DNA of 64,000 bases from JAEUKH01 sp964447205 (GCA_964447205.1 CAYUSB010000007.1:62001-126000); one strand, 5' to 3'; positions 24,614 through 34,123 are shown, numbered from the stretch's first letter. Numbers and translations: made by a program. The notes: generated by a model from the sequence alone, not told the origin.

Positions 24614-27600
24614 ATGTCGCTCGAATACCCTCAGCCTCTCGCGGCGCCCTACGGACCGTTCCCGAGCATCGCCGACCTCAACGATCCCCAGGAGCTCGAT
24701 CGCGTGCGGCCGCAGCGGCGCATGGCGGTGGTCCACCTGGGCAGCGGCGGATCGCTCGCGCCGACGCACCTGCGACGGGCGCCCTCCGGGGCGGTCGGCG
24801 TGCTCGAGCTCCACGTCTCGGTGGGGGGAGACCACTCCAACAGCTTCGTCGACGGCGTCGGCCGCCCACGCCCCGCGGAGATCGTGACGTGCGCGTTCTG
24901 TCAGGGCGTCGACGACATCGTAGTGTCCTGGAAGATCCAGAACGCCGAGTTTGCACACTCGGCCTTCCTCACGGTGCGCGCCGCACGTCTGGACGGTACC
25001 CTCTCGCGGGTCAACGTCACCGACCTGCTCACCAACGGGCGCGGGGTGAGCGAGGGCGCCACGGGAGGCCTCCCCCTCGCCGAGGCCCTCCGCATCGAGG
25101 GCGAACACGCCCACCTCTTCCCCGATGGCGTATTGACCGCGGAGTACTCCCCGTATCGCTTCGAGCTGCAGCTCGTCGCGCAGCGGGGATCGGGGCGAAA
25201 CGTCTTCCCCTCCCGGGCCTGGACCTTCGGGCAGGTGCTCGTACACTCCATCGACCTGGCCTGGGGAGGTGCAGGCTCGGTGAAGACCGCGCCTCAACCC
25301 GGCGTGGTCGACCCGCTGGCCGACGGTCGCTTCCGCGGGCTCGAGGAGGCCCTCGTGCGGGACCTCCTCGACCACCGCGACCTCCACGCCGACACCATCG
25401 ACCTGGTGCTCGACACCAACGCGTTTTCAGCGGTACACATCGACGCCGACGGGGCAGTCAAGTCACCGTTTCAGAGCAGCGTGGACGCGTTCCGCAAGGC
25501 GTGGGGTGACGGGCCGCGTATCCCCTTGGAGGCTACGGTCTACGCCCGCGCGCACGACGGCAGCCGCGCCTCGTTGATCGTCTCTCAGCGGACCGTCGGC
25601 CGTGTGCAGCTCCTGTGGGACTGGGAGGACGACGCCGCGCGGCTCGATCTGTGGTCTCCTGGCGCCCGCGCGGGGCTCTCATATGTCAACCGCGAGGGCC
25701 TTCGGCGCCTGCTGAGCGAGCAGCCGATCGCATCGCCCCCGGGCTCGCAAAACTGCCCCGCCGAGTTTGGCGGAAAGCGGGGCACGACAGCAAACCCCGT
25801 GTTTATGCTCGAAGACAACGAGCGCGAGTTTGGCAACACGGTTGAGCTCGCGGGGGGTGACCGTCCCTGGTGCAGCGTGACCCGCACGGGCTCGGGGCTG
25901 CGTCGGGCCAGGAGCCTCGTGTACTTCCAGCCGCCGCCCATCGCGGGCGACCGCTACAAGGTCGCGGTCTACCTCACGCACGCCGACGCCGACCCGCGCC
26001 CCGACGACAAGCCCAACGTCAACGTCGTGGACGACCCTCCCGTCCCCGAACGACCGGGCGAGGGGGATGCGCCCCCCGTTCCCGGCCGCGCGGCCCGACC
26101 CCTGCGGTCGAAATGGCGTGCACTCGACGAGGCCGTGCGACCCCGGCGCGCCGACACCGGCACCTTCGTGGTGAAGCGCCGCGCCCGCGTGCGCCTGGCC
26201 GAGTGGCCCGCGGGAGGCACCGCTGCGGCGCGGGCCGCCGTGGCCGACTACTACCGCGACTTCGCCGATTTCATCCTCGACATCGACGCCGTCACCCTCC
26301 CGGACACGACGCTCGGCCACGCGCTGAGGGAGTGGAGGACCACCAACGGCGCCAACGGGACGGTGATCGAGGAGTGGTGCATCCGCGCCGACGCGCCCGG
26401 GGCCCATGCCGTCTCCACCCTCTCCTACGCGGAGTTTGACGCCCGTGTCGTGCGCCACATGGACTACGCGAAGCTGTACGTCTCGACGCGCCGCGAGGAC
26501 CGGGGGATTGGTTCGAACGTCTCGACCGCCCACGGGGGCGTCTTCGTGTGGGGCATCAGCCGCCCCAACGAGCCGGCCTGGACGGTGTACGCGAGCATCA
26601 ACGAGAACGTCGACCTCGTGGCGGCCGACGCGGGCAACCCTCCGGGCTGGAAACGTGCGTGCTTCACGGGCCTGTCGACGCGCTCTGTCGTCGACCCTCT
26701 CGTCCCGGCCCGGACTCTCGTGGTCGACTTCGTCGCCGGCGGTCAGACGCGGTCCTCGACCGTGACCTGGTCGCGGCTGCGCCTGGGCAAACCCTCGCTG
26801 AGCACGTCGGAGAGACGCGACCTTCGGACGAAGATCGACGCCCTGGTCGTGGCCCTGGGGGCTGGCCCCTTCTCGGTGCCCATCGAGGCGAGGATGCGCG
26901 TCCGGGAGGTCGACGTGGACGTGCAGCTGTGGCTGACCGTCGTGCGCGACGCCGCGCGGGCCGCCTACGAGGAGGGCTACGCCGCGATCCCGCCGGACCT
27001 CGCAGGGCAGTTTTTCCGTGGCCCGTGGAAGGGCAAGCCCGATCCCTTGAGCCAGGGAGTGTACGAGGACGCCGTGCGCCGTGCGGTCAAGGGCGTGCTC
27101 GTGCCCATGGCCAACCGGCTCAGGCTCAACGAGCAGAGGGACTTCCCGGGGCTTCTGTACCTGTGCCTGACGAGCGCGGCGAACGTCGGCAACTTCGGCA
27201 TCGGGGGCAACAACACCGGCGGCCGCATGGGGGTCGGGTACGTCACGGAGTTTCCCACGGCGGGCTTCTCGCAGCAGCTCATGATGAGCCTCACCGACGT
27301 GATGGGACATGAGTTTGGCCACGCGTTCTGGCTCAATCACGCGCCGTCGTTGTCGTTCAGCTTTATCGCCTTCGAGAAGGAGGTGAATCACGCGAATCAC
27401 GACACCTGCCTCATGAACTACGACCTCGACCCGCACTCGCAGAACTTCTGTGCGCACTGCATGCTGTCGCTGCGGGGATGGACGTCGCTGACCCAGCCCC
27501 TGAGCCTCGACGAGGCCGGGGCCCTGCTCGATCGGGAGATCGCCGCGGAGGGGGCCGCGATGACCCGCGCGTGGAAGCGCCTTCGGCGGGCGCGTTTGCA

Positions 27601-29500
27601 CCTCGGACGTCAAGGCGAGAGGACCCCGGACCAGAAGCTGCTCCACGACTCCCGCGAGGCCTCCGAGGCGGCGTGGAACCTCTCGCCGCGCGACCGGCCC
27701 ACCGCGACCACACGCGCCTCGGACGGCCGGGCTGCCATGGGTCGTGTGTCTGCGGCGCTCACCGCCGCCCGGGAAGAGGTCCGGCTGGCCGAGGCCGACG
27801 CCAACGATCTCTTCGACGACCCCGCGGGGGTCGCGCTGTTGCGTGCGTTGGTCCGCGCGCGGCTGTCGACCTCGGACTACGGAGATGCGTGGCGGCTCTG
27901 GCAGCGTCTCCGGGGCGTCACGACCCTCGGGCCCGACCTGCGCGACGCGGTGTCGGTCAACGACACGATGCTCCCCGGGGTCGCCACCACGCTTGAGGTC
28001 TCCGAGGGGGGCAACCACCTCGCGGCGGCCGTGACGCAGTACCTCAACCTCCCGCGTGAGGCGCGCTTCGCGGGCGGCGCCAGGGTGGCCCACGTCGACC
28101 GGCTCGGTCGGCGGGTGCGCCTGCGGGTCACCACGACGGGCGCCATCAAGCGGCTCTCCTGGGCCCTGCTGCGACATCGCGACGACGGAGGACCGCCGCA
28201 CGAGACCGTGGTGCCCGAACCCTTCGGCAGCGCCGACCCGGAGTACAACGCCGCCGTGTGGCTCAAGGAGGCCCTGGCCGGGACCCAGGGCTCGGGCCTG
28301 ACCCGGGTCGACGACACCCACTTCACCCTGGAGTTCGAGCTGCCCGATCGCGCGGCCCGCTACAAGGTCGCCGTGGCCGGTGCGCCGCGGTGCGTGCTGT
28401 CCCCGGTGATCTCGGCGCGGCTGGCGATGTTCGTGATGACCACCGCGACCGCGGGCGATGCGGCCGCCAACGCGACCCCGGACGCCGCCCTCACCGACGC
28501 GCTCAACGCCGCCTACGAGCCCATCGGGGTGGAGTTTGTGCACATCGGCCGCGAGACCTTCGGGTGGCCCGGCGGGGCCTACGCCGACGACATGGACGCC
28601 AACGCCAAGGCCGTTCCGTTTGTTGGGGCGGCTCACGCGCTCCGAACCCGGCCGGCGAGGAGCCCCTTCGCCCCGGGCCTGGCCTCCTACGAGGACCACT
28701 ACCCGTACCTCGTGAACACGATCTTCGTGAAGACCCTCGCGCGCTGGGCGGGCCAGAAGATGCACGCCCAACCGGTCAACACCACGCGCGACACGCCTGT
28801 GATCACGCTCAACGTGGTCGGCAAGGGCAGCATGCGGGCCCAACTCTGGTCGGGAAACCCGGCGGACGTCAGCCCCGACGCGCGCGGGCTCGCGGCGACC
28901 TATGTAGGCCGCGGCACCGACAAACCCTGGTTGGTCTCGGCGACCTTCACCCCAACCGGCGGGATCGCCGCCCCGGTGCCCCCGGACCAGATCACGGGCG
29001 CCGAGTCCGACCATGACAACTACCCCGGTCGCCTCGATCGGCTCAACGTCGACCTCACCACCCTGGCGGCGGACAACGGGAGCCTCGTCGGCCAGCTCCA
29101 GGTGGTCGTCGTGAGCGCGTCGTTCGTCGCCGGGGTCGACGCGTCGCCCTTCGCCCCGGTCAAGGGCATGACCATCCTCGTGACCGAAAACTCTGCGAGC
29201 GGGGCGCCTTCGTCCTCTCCGGCCCAGCACTCCGCCGCGGCCCACGAGGTCGGGCACATGCTCGGCCTCGTTGCGGCCGACGCACACCCCGCCCGCTACG
29301 ACATCGGCACCGGGCCGCACTGCCACGCGGGCATCGTGGCCTTCGTGGGCAACGGGATGGGCGAGGCGTACTACCCGGGCCAGATCAACAACGCGACCTG
29401 CGTGATGTACCACCGCGTCCGGGCGGGAAACCCCCTGCTCGCGTTCTGCGCAGACTGTGTAGCGCAGGCGCAGGCCACTCGCTGGCGCAAGTTCGTATAA
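24614..29500 (+). CDS. Giant putative T6SS cargo with two zincin metalloprotease motifs
   Basis: The protein has 1628 residues with an ATG start; an earlier in-frame extension lies over the LysM gene. No signal peptide or membrane segment is visible. Two separate metalloprotease cores occur. The first has HEFGH at 899-903 followed by His-909 (HExxHxxxxxH), a Met-turn candidate CLMNYD (Met-934) and FCAHC (Cys-946 and Cys-949). The second has HEVGHMLGL at 1544-1552, a Met-turn candidate CVMYH (Met-1598) and FCADC (Cys-1612 and Cys-1615) near the C-terminus; its third-ligand position is Ala-1554. The shared order suggests an internal duplication. The first 850 residues are unassigned. As the last gene of the vgrG cluster it is the likely secreted effector, predicted to cut proteins; its target and any immunity gene are unknown. 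Confidence 0.8.
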   Translation: MSLEYPQPLAAPYGPFPSIADLNDPQELDRVRPQRRMAVVHLGSGGSLAPTHLRRAPSGAVGVLELHVSVGGDHSNSFVDGVGRPRPAEIVTCAFCQGVDDIVVSWKIQNAEFAHSAFLTVRAARLDGTLSRVNVTDLLTNGRGVSEGATGGLPLAEALRIEGEHAHLFPDGVLTAEYSPYRFELQLVAQRGSGRNVFPSRAWTFGQVLVHSIDLAWGGAGSVKTAPQPGVVDPLADGRFRGLEEALVRDLLDHRDLHADTIDLVLDTNAFSAVHIDADGAVKSPFQSSVDAFRKAWGDGPRIPLEATVYARAHDGSRASLIVSQRTVGRVQLLWDWEDDAARLDLWSPGARAGLSYVNREGLRRLLSEQPIASPPGSQNCPAEFGGKRGTTANPVFMLEDNEREFGNTVELAGGDRPWCSVTRTGSGLRRARSLVYFQPPPIAGDRYKVAVYLTHADADPRPDDKPNVNVVDDPPVPERPGEGDAPPVPGRAARPLRSKWRALDEAVRPRRADTGTFVVKRRARVRLAEWPAGGTAAARAAVADYYRDFADFILDIDAVTLPDTTLGHALREWRTTNGANGTVIEEWCIRADAPGAHAVSTLSYAEFDARVVRHMDYAKLYVSTRREDRGIGSNVSTAHGGVFVWGISRPNEPAWTVYASINENVDLVAADAGNPPGWKRACFTGLSTRSVVDPLVPARTLVVDFVAGGQTRSSTVTWSRLRLGKPSLSTSERRDLRTKIDALVVALGAGPFSVPIEARMRVREVDVDVQLWLTVVRDAARAAYEEGYAAIPPDLAGQFFRGPWKGKPDPLSQGVYEDAVRRAVKGVLVPMANRLRLNEQRDFPGLLYLCLTSAANVGNFGIGGNNTGGRMGVGYVTEFPTAGFSQQLMMSLTDVMGHEFGHAFWLNHAPSLSFSFIAFEKEVNHANHDTCLMNYDLDPHSQNFCAHCMLSLRGWTSLTQPLSLDEAGALLDREIAAEGAAMTRAWKRLRRARLHLGRQGERTPDQKLLHDSREASEAAWNLSPRDRPTATTRASDGRAAMGRVSAALTAAREEVRLAEADANDLFDDPAGVALLRALVRARLSTSDYGDAWRLWQRLRGVTTLGPDLRDAVSVNDTMLPGVATTLEVSEGGNHLAAAVTQYLNLPREARFAGGARVAHVDRLGRRVRLRVTTTGAIKRLSWALLRHRDDGGPPHETVVPEPFGSADPEYNAAVWLKEALAGTQGSGLTRVDDTHFTLEFELPDRAARYKVAVAGAPRCVLSPVISARLAMFVMTTATAGDAAANATPDAALTDALNAAYEPIGVEFVHIGRETFGWPGGAYADDMDANAKAVPFVGAAHALRTRPARSPFAPGLASYEDHYPYLVNTIFVKTLARWAGQKMHAQPVNTTRDTPVITLNVVGKGSMRAQLWSGNPADVSPDARGLAATYVGRGTDKPWLVSATFTPTGGIAAPVPPDQITGAESDHDNYPGRLDRLNVDLTTLAADNGSLVGQLQVVVVSASFVAGVDASPFAPVKGMTILVTENSASGAPSSSPAQHSAAAHEVGHMLGLVAADAHPARYDIGTGPHCHAGIVAFVGNGMGEAYYPGQINNATCVMYHRVRAGNPLLAFCADCVAQAQATRWRKFV

Positions 29501-29504
29501 CGTC

Positions 29505-29530
29505 GGCCCTATCGCAGGAGGTACAGGGCC
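29505..29530. terminator. Weak hairpin at convergent gene ends
   Basis: GGCCCT and AGGGCC (29505-29510 and 29525-29530) could pair around a 14-base loop, spanning the eight bases between two convergent stops. No U-tract follows. Confidence 0.3.
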
Positions 29531-31221
29531 CCCCCGAGCCCGAGGGCCACGATGACGATGGCCAGGACCCACGTCCACAGGGGCAGGGGGGCCGCCCCGC
29601 CGCCGTCTGCGACGGGCTGGGGCGTCGCGCGCACAGGGGGCAGCACGATGGCGGGCTCCGCGGGCTCCGGCGACACCTGGGGCAGGGCGGGCAGCGCGTA
29701 CACGCCCCCGGCCCGCACCGCGCCCTGCGTCGCGACCCGTTGCCGCTGCTCGGCCAGCTCATTGAGCTTCTGGGTAAACGCCAGCATCGCGTCGTCGCGC
29801 ATCATGGTGCGCCCGCCCACCTCGGGCGGCTCCTCCGCGTCGAGGACCGACGCGGCCACCTCGCTGAGATCGGCCGTGGACGAAGGGTCTCTCAGGCGGT
29901 CGCTCAGCGACTCCACGAGCCCACCGATCTCCTGCGTCTCCTGGGCTGCGTCGCCGAGCACGCTCGACACCTGCCGCGAGAGGTCCACCGACGTGGCCGA
30001 AGCGTCGTCGTCCGCGTCGCTGGCGGAGATCCCCGGCCGCACGATCGTGCGCGATTCAGGCTCATGGAGCGCGTCGGCGGCCTGCCCCGGCGGCGCGGCG
30101 ACCGCGACGGAGTGGGTCGGTGCGACGGGCAGGGCAGGGAGCGCGAGCGGGGCGATCGCCGACAGGACCAGGGGCTCGGGGGAGGGCTCCTGGGCTGCGG
30201 CCACCGGCGGGGAGGCCGCGTCCAGGGACGGGGGGGCGCGGGGTCCCGTCGCCGGTGCGGCGGACGCGGGGCCACCCGGCGCACCGGGGCCCGGGGGGGG
30301 GCCTTCCGGGGTCGCGGTGGTCCCGGAGGGGTCGGCCGCCGGTGCGAGCCCGCCGGCGACCGTGACGGGGCCCTTCCAGCCCTCGGCGAGGGCGCTCCGC
30401 AGCGCGTTGCCGTCGGCGGGTCGTGCGCCGACCTCGTCGCGTGTCGCCTCGAGCAGCAGGCTCCACACCGCGTCGGGCACGTCGGCGCGACCCTGATAGC
30501 CTCGCACGGCCGTGAGGCTCGCGTCGGCGGCGGGCAGGTCGGCCAGCGTCTCCAGCGCGACCAGGCCGAATCCGAACACGTCCGTCGCGGGCGTACGGGC
30601 CGCCCCGGAGAGCTGCTCCGGCGCCTGGCAGCGCACCGAGCGGGCGCTCTGCCGCGGGGCGTCGAAGGGGTCGCACCAGGGGCCGAGGCCGACGTCGACG
30701 ACCCGCGTGGCCACCTCGTCGCCCTCCGCGGGGATCTCTCCGAGGAGCACCGAGGCCGGGGACAGGGCGTCGTGGACGAGGGCCGGGCGCCGGGCGTGGA
30801 TGACCCCGAGGGCGGCGCAGAACCCGTCAAAGATCGACGCCACGACCCCGAGCCGCAGCGGCGTCTGAGCGGCCCGAGCGGCATCGAGCTGCGTCCCGAG
30901 GGAGACCCCCTCGAAGTGCTCATGCACGACGTAGGGGCGGCCCGCGTGGATGCCCTGATTGACGATGGGCAGCACGTTGGGGTGACGGATCTCGCGCACG
31001 GCCCGGAAGTGGGCGAGGAGCCCGTCGGGGAGCTTTGACGGACCGCCCTCCAGAAGGCGCAGAAACTTCACGGCCACGAACCGGTCGCGAAACTTGTTGT
31101 CCCTGGCCTTCCAGACCTCGCCCAGGCCGAAGTCGGCCAGGGGCTCCAGCAGGGTGTAGCGCTCGTCGATGACCTCTTCAGCGCGGAGGGGAGGGGGAGG
31201 CATGGGCGGGTTGTAGGCCAT
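29509..31221 (-). CDS. Membrane-anchored protein kinase-like protein, probably a pseudokinase
   Basis: The protein has 570 residues from the ATG at 31221; a TTG six codons upstream is also possible. Residues 15-260 follow a bacterial Ser/Thr kinase fold: VAVKFLRLL with the ATP-contacting Lys, a helix-C region, HEHFEGVSLGTQL and the helical C-lobe APEQL...DVFGFGLVALETLADL. However, the glycine loop reads LADFGLGEVW, lacking two glycines, and the catalytic loop reads VHDALSPASVLL, so HRD-Asp, Lys and Asn are changed. The metal site DVG keeps its Asp. Catalysis is therefore doubtful. A long Ala/Pro-rich region and a helical part follow, then one transmembrane helix (LWTWVLAIVIVALGLGGALYLL) at the C-terminus. 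It is convergent with the zincin gene. Confidence 0.8.
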   Translation of the reverse strand: MAYNPPMPPPPLRAEEVIDERYTLLEPLADFGLGEVWKARDNKFRDRFVAVKFLRLLEGGPSKLPDGLLAHFRAVREIRHPNVLPIVNQGIHAGRPYVVHEHFEGVSLGTQLDAARAAQTPLRLGVVASIFDGFCAALGVIHARRPALVHDALSPASVLLGEIPAEGDEVATRVVDVGLGPWCDPFDAPRQSARSVRCQAPEQLSGAARTPATDVFGFGLVALETLADLPAADASLTAVRGYQGRADVPDAVWSLLLEATRDEVGARPADGNALRSALAEGWKGPVTVAGGLAPAADPSGTTATPEGPPPGPGAPGGPASAAPATGPRAPPSLDAASPPVAAAQEPSPEPLVLSAIAPLALPALPVAPTHSVAVAAPPGQAADALHEPESRTIVRPGISASDADDDASATSVDLSRQVSSVLGDAAQETQEIGGLVESLSDRLRDPSSTADLSEVAASVLDAEEPPEVGGRTMMRDDAMLAFTQKLNELAEQRQRVATQGAVRAGGVYALPALPQVSPEPAEPAIVLPPVRATPQPVADGGGAAPLPLWTWVLAIVIVALGLGGALYLLR

Positions 31222-31296
31222 GGCCCCCCGCGAACACAACCGCCACGCGGGCCTCGGGGGCGGGGTGTGGGGTCAGCCCGGGGGCGGGAGGGACGG

Positions 31297-31764
31297 TCAC
31301 GGCCGCTCGGCGACGGCGGACTCCTCGGCGTGCAGGACGGCCTCGCAGAACTCGGCGTGGTGACGGAGCACCTTCTTCGACAGCGAACCCATGATCTCCG
31401 CGGTGGCGGAGGCGAGCACGGCCTCGGCCTCGCGGCGGCGGCGGCGGCCCTTCTTGGTGGGGTAGAGCCGCTGGACCCGCCCGTCCCGCGGGTCGCGGGC
31501 CCGCAGGAGGAGCTCGGCCCGCTCGAGGCCATCGAGGAGGGGGGTGAGGGTGGACTTCTCGTACATCACCTCGCGCGCGAGGGCCGTCGGGGAGATGCCC
31601 TCGTGGGCCTCCAGCACCGACAGGATCGCGAGCTGGGCAGGGTTGACGTCGTCAATGCCCTTGATCTTCAGCGCCCGTCGCACCCGCGCCGTGAGCGCCA
31701 GGGCCGCCCGCGTCGTGAGGAACAAAGGGCTCTCTCGCACCGCATCCGGGAGCTTGTCCGCCAT
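31297..31764 (-). CDS. MarR-family transcriptional regulator
   Basis: The protein has 155 residues with an ATG start. The winged helix-turn-helix is clear: NPAQLAILSVLEAHEGISPTALAREVMYEKSTLTPLLDGLERAELLLRARDPRDGRVQRLYPTKKGR. The DPRDGR wing tip is the MarR signature that contacts DNA. MarR proteins are dimeric repressors, usually released by small phenolic ligands. It lies between the pseudokinase and radA, both on the same strand but 75-86 bases apart, so its target is not obvious and may be itself. There is no cysteine-based sensor. Confidence 0.88.
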   Translation of the reverse strand: MADKLPDAVRESPLFLTTRAALALTARVRRALKIKGIDDVNPAQLAILSVLEAHEGISPTALAREVMYEKSTLTPLLDGLERAELLLRARDPRDGRVQRLYPTKKGRRRRREAEAVLASATAEIMGSLSKKVLRHHAEFCEAVLHAEESAVAERP

Positions 31765-31849
31765 AGGCTGAAACAGATAGCAACCTTCTGACCGGGGCGC
31801 GATGCCGGGACGGACGTCCAGTGCCTGGAGCTCCGAGCGTTTGAGAGGG

Positions 31850-33262
31850 TCAGCGGCCCTCGCGTTTGCGCTCGATCCAGGCCCCGACCTCGCGGGCGTG
31901 GGCCACCCCGTGGGCCTGAATCCCCGGCGGGACCTCGCCCCGATCGACGTTGGCCCGCGGGATGAGGGCCCGCTTGAACCCGAGCTTCATGGCCTCCTCC
32001 AGGCGGGGGGTGCACCGCGGGACGGCCCGGACCTCGCCCGCGAGGCCGATTTCGCCGAACACCACGAGGTCGGCCGGGAGCGACAGCTCGACCACGCTGG
32101 AGGCGATGGCGCAGGCCACGGCGAGGTCGACCGCGGGCTCGTCGACGCTGGCCCCGCCGGCCACGCTCACAAACACGTCGCGGTCGCGCACCGACAGCCC
32201 CGCCCGCTGCCCGAGCACGGCCACGAGGATGGCCAGGCGCGTGGCGTCGACCCCCGTGGCCACCCGACGCGGAGACGGCATCGCGCTCGGGGTCACCAGG
32301 GCCTGAACCTCCACCAACATCGGCCGGATCCCATCGGCGCTCGCGGCCACCACGCTGCCCGGGACGTCCTTGGGACGTTCGGCGAGGAAGAGGGACGACG
32401 GGTCGGCCACCTCGCGCAGGCCGTCGCGGGTCATCTCGAGGACGGCCAGCTCTCCGGCGGGGCCGAAGCGGTTTTTGACGGCCCGCAGGATGCGGGGGCC
32501 TCCCGACCGGCTCCCCTCGAAGGCCACCACCACGTCGACCAGGTGCTCCAAGACCTTGGGGCCCGCGAGCGACCCGTCCTTGGTGACGTGGCCCACCAGG
32601 ACCACCGTGCGGCCCTGCTGTTTGGCCAGGGTCACGAGGCGGGCCGTGACCTCCCGGAGCTGCCCCACGCTGCCCGCGGCGCTCTCCAGGTCGCCCGCTC
32701 GCATGGTCTGGACCGAGTCGACGGCGATCACGGCCGCGTCGGTCTGGGCGATGGCCGCCTCGACCTCCTCCAGGACCCCGCTCGCGAGCAGGTGCAGGGC
32801 GTCTCCGTCGCGGACCCCGAGGCGCCGGGCTCGCCCCGCGACCTGGGCCGCGCTCTCCTCGCCCGAGACGTAGAGGAGCCCCTTGTGCCCGCCGAGGTCG
32901 CGGCCCTGGGTGGCCAGGGAGGCCACGATCTGCAGGAGGAGGGTGCTCTTTCCGACCCCCGGCTCGCCCCCGAGGAGGACCACCGAGCCCTCGACCAGAC
33001 CCCCGCCCAACACCCGATCGACCTCGGGCATCCCGCACGGAACCCGCGGGGCCTCCTGGGTGAGGGCCTCGTCGAGGCGTACGATGCGCCCCCCGGTGGC
33101 GCTCACCGAGAGGCCGCCCCGGGAGCCTCCCGCCGCGCGACCGCCCTTGGGGATGCGCTCTTCGACGAGGGTGTTCCACCCCGAGCAGGCCCCGCAGCGG
33201 CCGCTCCACTTGGGGTAGCTGGCCCCGCAGTCCTGACACACAAACGCGCTGTCCTTCGCCAC
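31850..33262 (-). CDS. radA: DNA repair protein RadA
   Basis: The protein has 470 residues with a GTG start, close to the usual 450-460. RadA is a DnaB-like helicase helping RecA-driven branch migration. The N-terminal C4 zinc finger is CQDCGASYPKWSGRCGACSGWN-like. Walker A is GGEPGVGKST, followed by LYVSGEES, and the RadA-specific KNRFGP motif is present (AVKNRFGPAGELAVLEM). The C-terminal Lon-protease-like domain shows VDATRLAILVAVLGQRAGL and DVFVSVAGGASVDEPAVDLAVA, where the catalytic Ser-Lys pair of Lon is not apparent, as normal for RadA. It is preceded by 65 bases after the enoyl-CoA hydratase start region on the same strand order. Confidence 0.95.
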   Translation of the reverse strand: MAKDSAFVCQDCGASYPKWSGRCGACSGWNTLVEERIPKGGRAAGGSRGGLSVSATGGRIVRLDEALTQEAPRVPCGMPEVDRVLGGGLVEGSVVLLGGEPGVGKSTLLLQIVASLATQGRDLGGHKGLLYVSGEESAAQVAGRARRLGVRDGDALHLLASGVLEEVEAAIAQTDAAVIAVDSVQTMRAGDLESAAGSVGQLREVTARLVTLAKQQGRTVVLVGHVTKDGSLAGPKVLEHLVDVVVAFEGSRSGGPRILRAVKNRFGPAGELAVLEMTRDGLREVADPSSLFLAERPKDVPGSVVAASADGIRPMLVEVQALVTPSAMPSPRRVATGVDATRLAILVAVLGQRAGLSVRDRDVFVSVAGGASVDEPAVDLAVACAIASSVVELSLPADLVVFGEIGLAGEVRAVPRCTPRLEEAMKLGFKRALIPRANVDRGEVPPGIQAHGVAHAREVGAWIERKREGR

Positions 33263-33327
33263 CCGCCGACCTTGCGCCGGTCTCCCGCGGGGCGCAAATC
33301 CCTGCGGTCAGGGTATGTCCTCGCGCG

Positions 33328-34080
33328 CTATTTCCGTGCGAAGAAGGTCAGGAAGGCCGCGTGGGCCTCGGGGGCCTGGAGGCGCTCGACGAAGACGGCC
33401 CCTTCGCGGGCGAGGGCCGCGTGGACGGCGGCCCGGTGCGGGTCGCGCAGGAGGGCCTTGGCGAGGCGCACGGCCTCGGGGGGGCGGTCGGCGAGGGCGG
33501 AGGCGAAGGCCAGGGCCCGGGCCTCGACCTCAGAGGGGTCGACCACGGCGTTGAGGAGGCCCGCGGAGAGGGCGTCCTGGGCGGTGAAGGCTTCGCCCAG
33601 GAGGAGCCACTCGCTGGCCCGCTGGAGGCCCACCCGGGCCGGCAGGAGCAGGCTGGAGGCCCCTTCGGGCACGAGGCCGAGCTTGACGAAGGGCATCTGG
33701 AAGCGGGCTCGGGTCGAGGCCACGACCAGGTCGCAGTGCAGGAGCATGGTGGTCCCGATGCCCACGGCGGCCCCGTCGACCCCGGCCACGAGGGGCTTGG
33801 GGCAGTCGACCAGGGCCTGGAGGAGCCTGAAGACGGCGCTGTCTTCCCCCGTCGGGGGGTTGGCCATGAAGTCGTGGAGGTCGTTGCCGGCGGTGAAGAC
33901 CCCGTCGGTCCCGAGGAAGACCACGGCCCGGACGGCCTCGTCGGCCACGGCCCGGGCGAGGGCCTCGGTGAGGGCCTCGTACATCGCCACGGTGATAGCG
34001 TTGCGCTTGGCGGGGCGGGCGAAGCGCAAGACGGCCACGGCTCCGTCGTGGGCGGTGGCGGAGGTGATGTGCTCGCTCAT
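33328..34080 (-). CDS. Enoyl-CoA hydratase/isomerase family protein
   Basis: The protein has 250 residues. The ATG at 34080 (MSEHITSATAHD) is preferred over one eight codons upstream because a GAAGGGA-like ribosome-binding site precedes it. The crotonase fold is shown by FARPAKRNAITVAMYEAL, the oxyanion-hole loop FTAGNDLHDF, the second loop AAVGIGTTMLLHCDLVVAS, and RFQMPFVKLGLVPEGASSLLLPARVG with the catalytic Glu. Members hydrate or isomerise enoyl-CoA in fatty-acid or amino-acid breakdown. The exact substrate cannot be read from the sequence. The 44-base gap to the gene upstream and same orientation could mean cotranscription with the outer-membrane protein gene. Confidence 0.88.
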   Translation of the reverse strand: MSEHITSATAHDGAVAVLRFARPAKRNAITVAMYEALTEALARAVADEAVRAVVFLGTDGVFTAGNDLHDFMANPPTGEDSAVFRLLQALVDCPKPLVAGVDGAAVGIGTTMLLHCDLVVASTRARFQMPFVKLGLVPEGASSLLLPARVGLQRASEWLLLGEAFTAQDALSAGLLNAVVDPSEVEARALAFASALADRPPEAVRLAKALLRDPHRAAVHAALAREGAVFVERLQAPEAHAAFLTFFARK

Positions 34081-34123
34081 GGGGAAGATGTCCCTTCGGG
34101 GCAATCGGGGTGCGGGGGTGCTC

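Noticed and set aside
25679..29578. Minus-strand open frame of 1299 codons
   Set aside because: Opposite-strand shadow of the zincin gene; high GC makes long false frames common.
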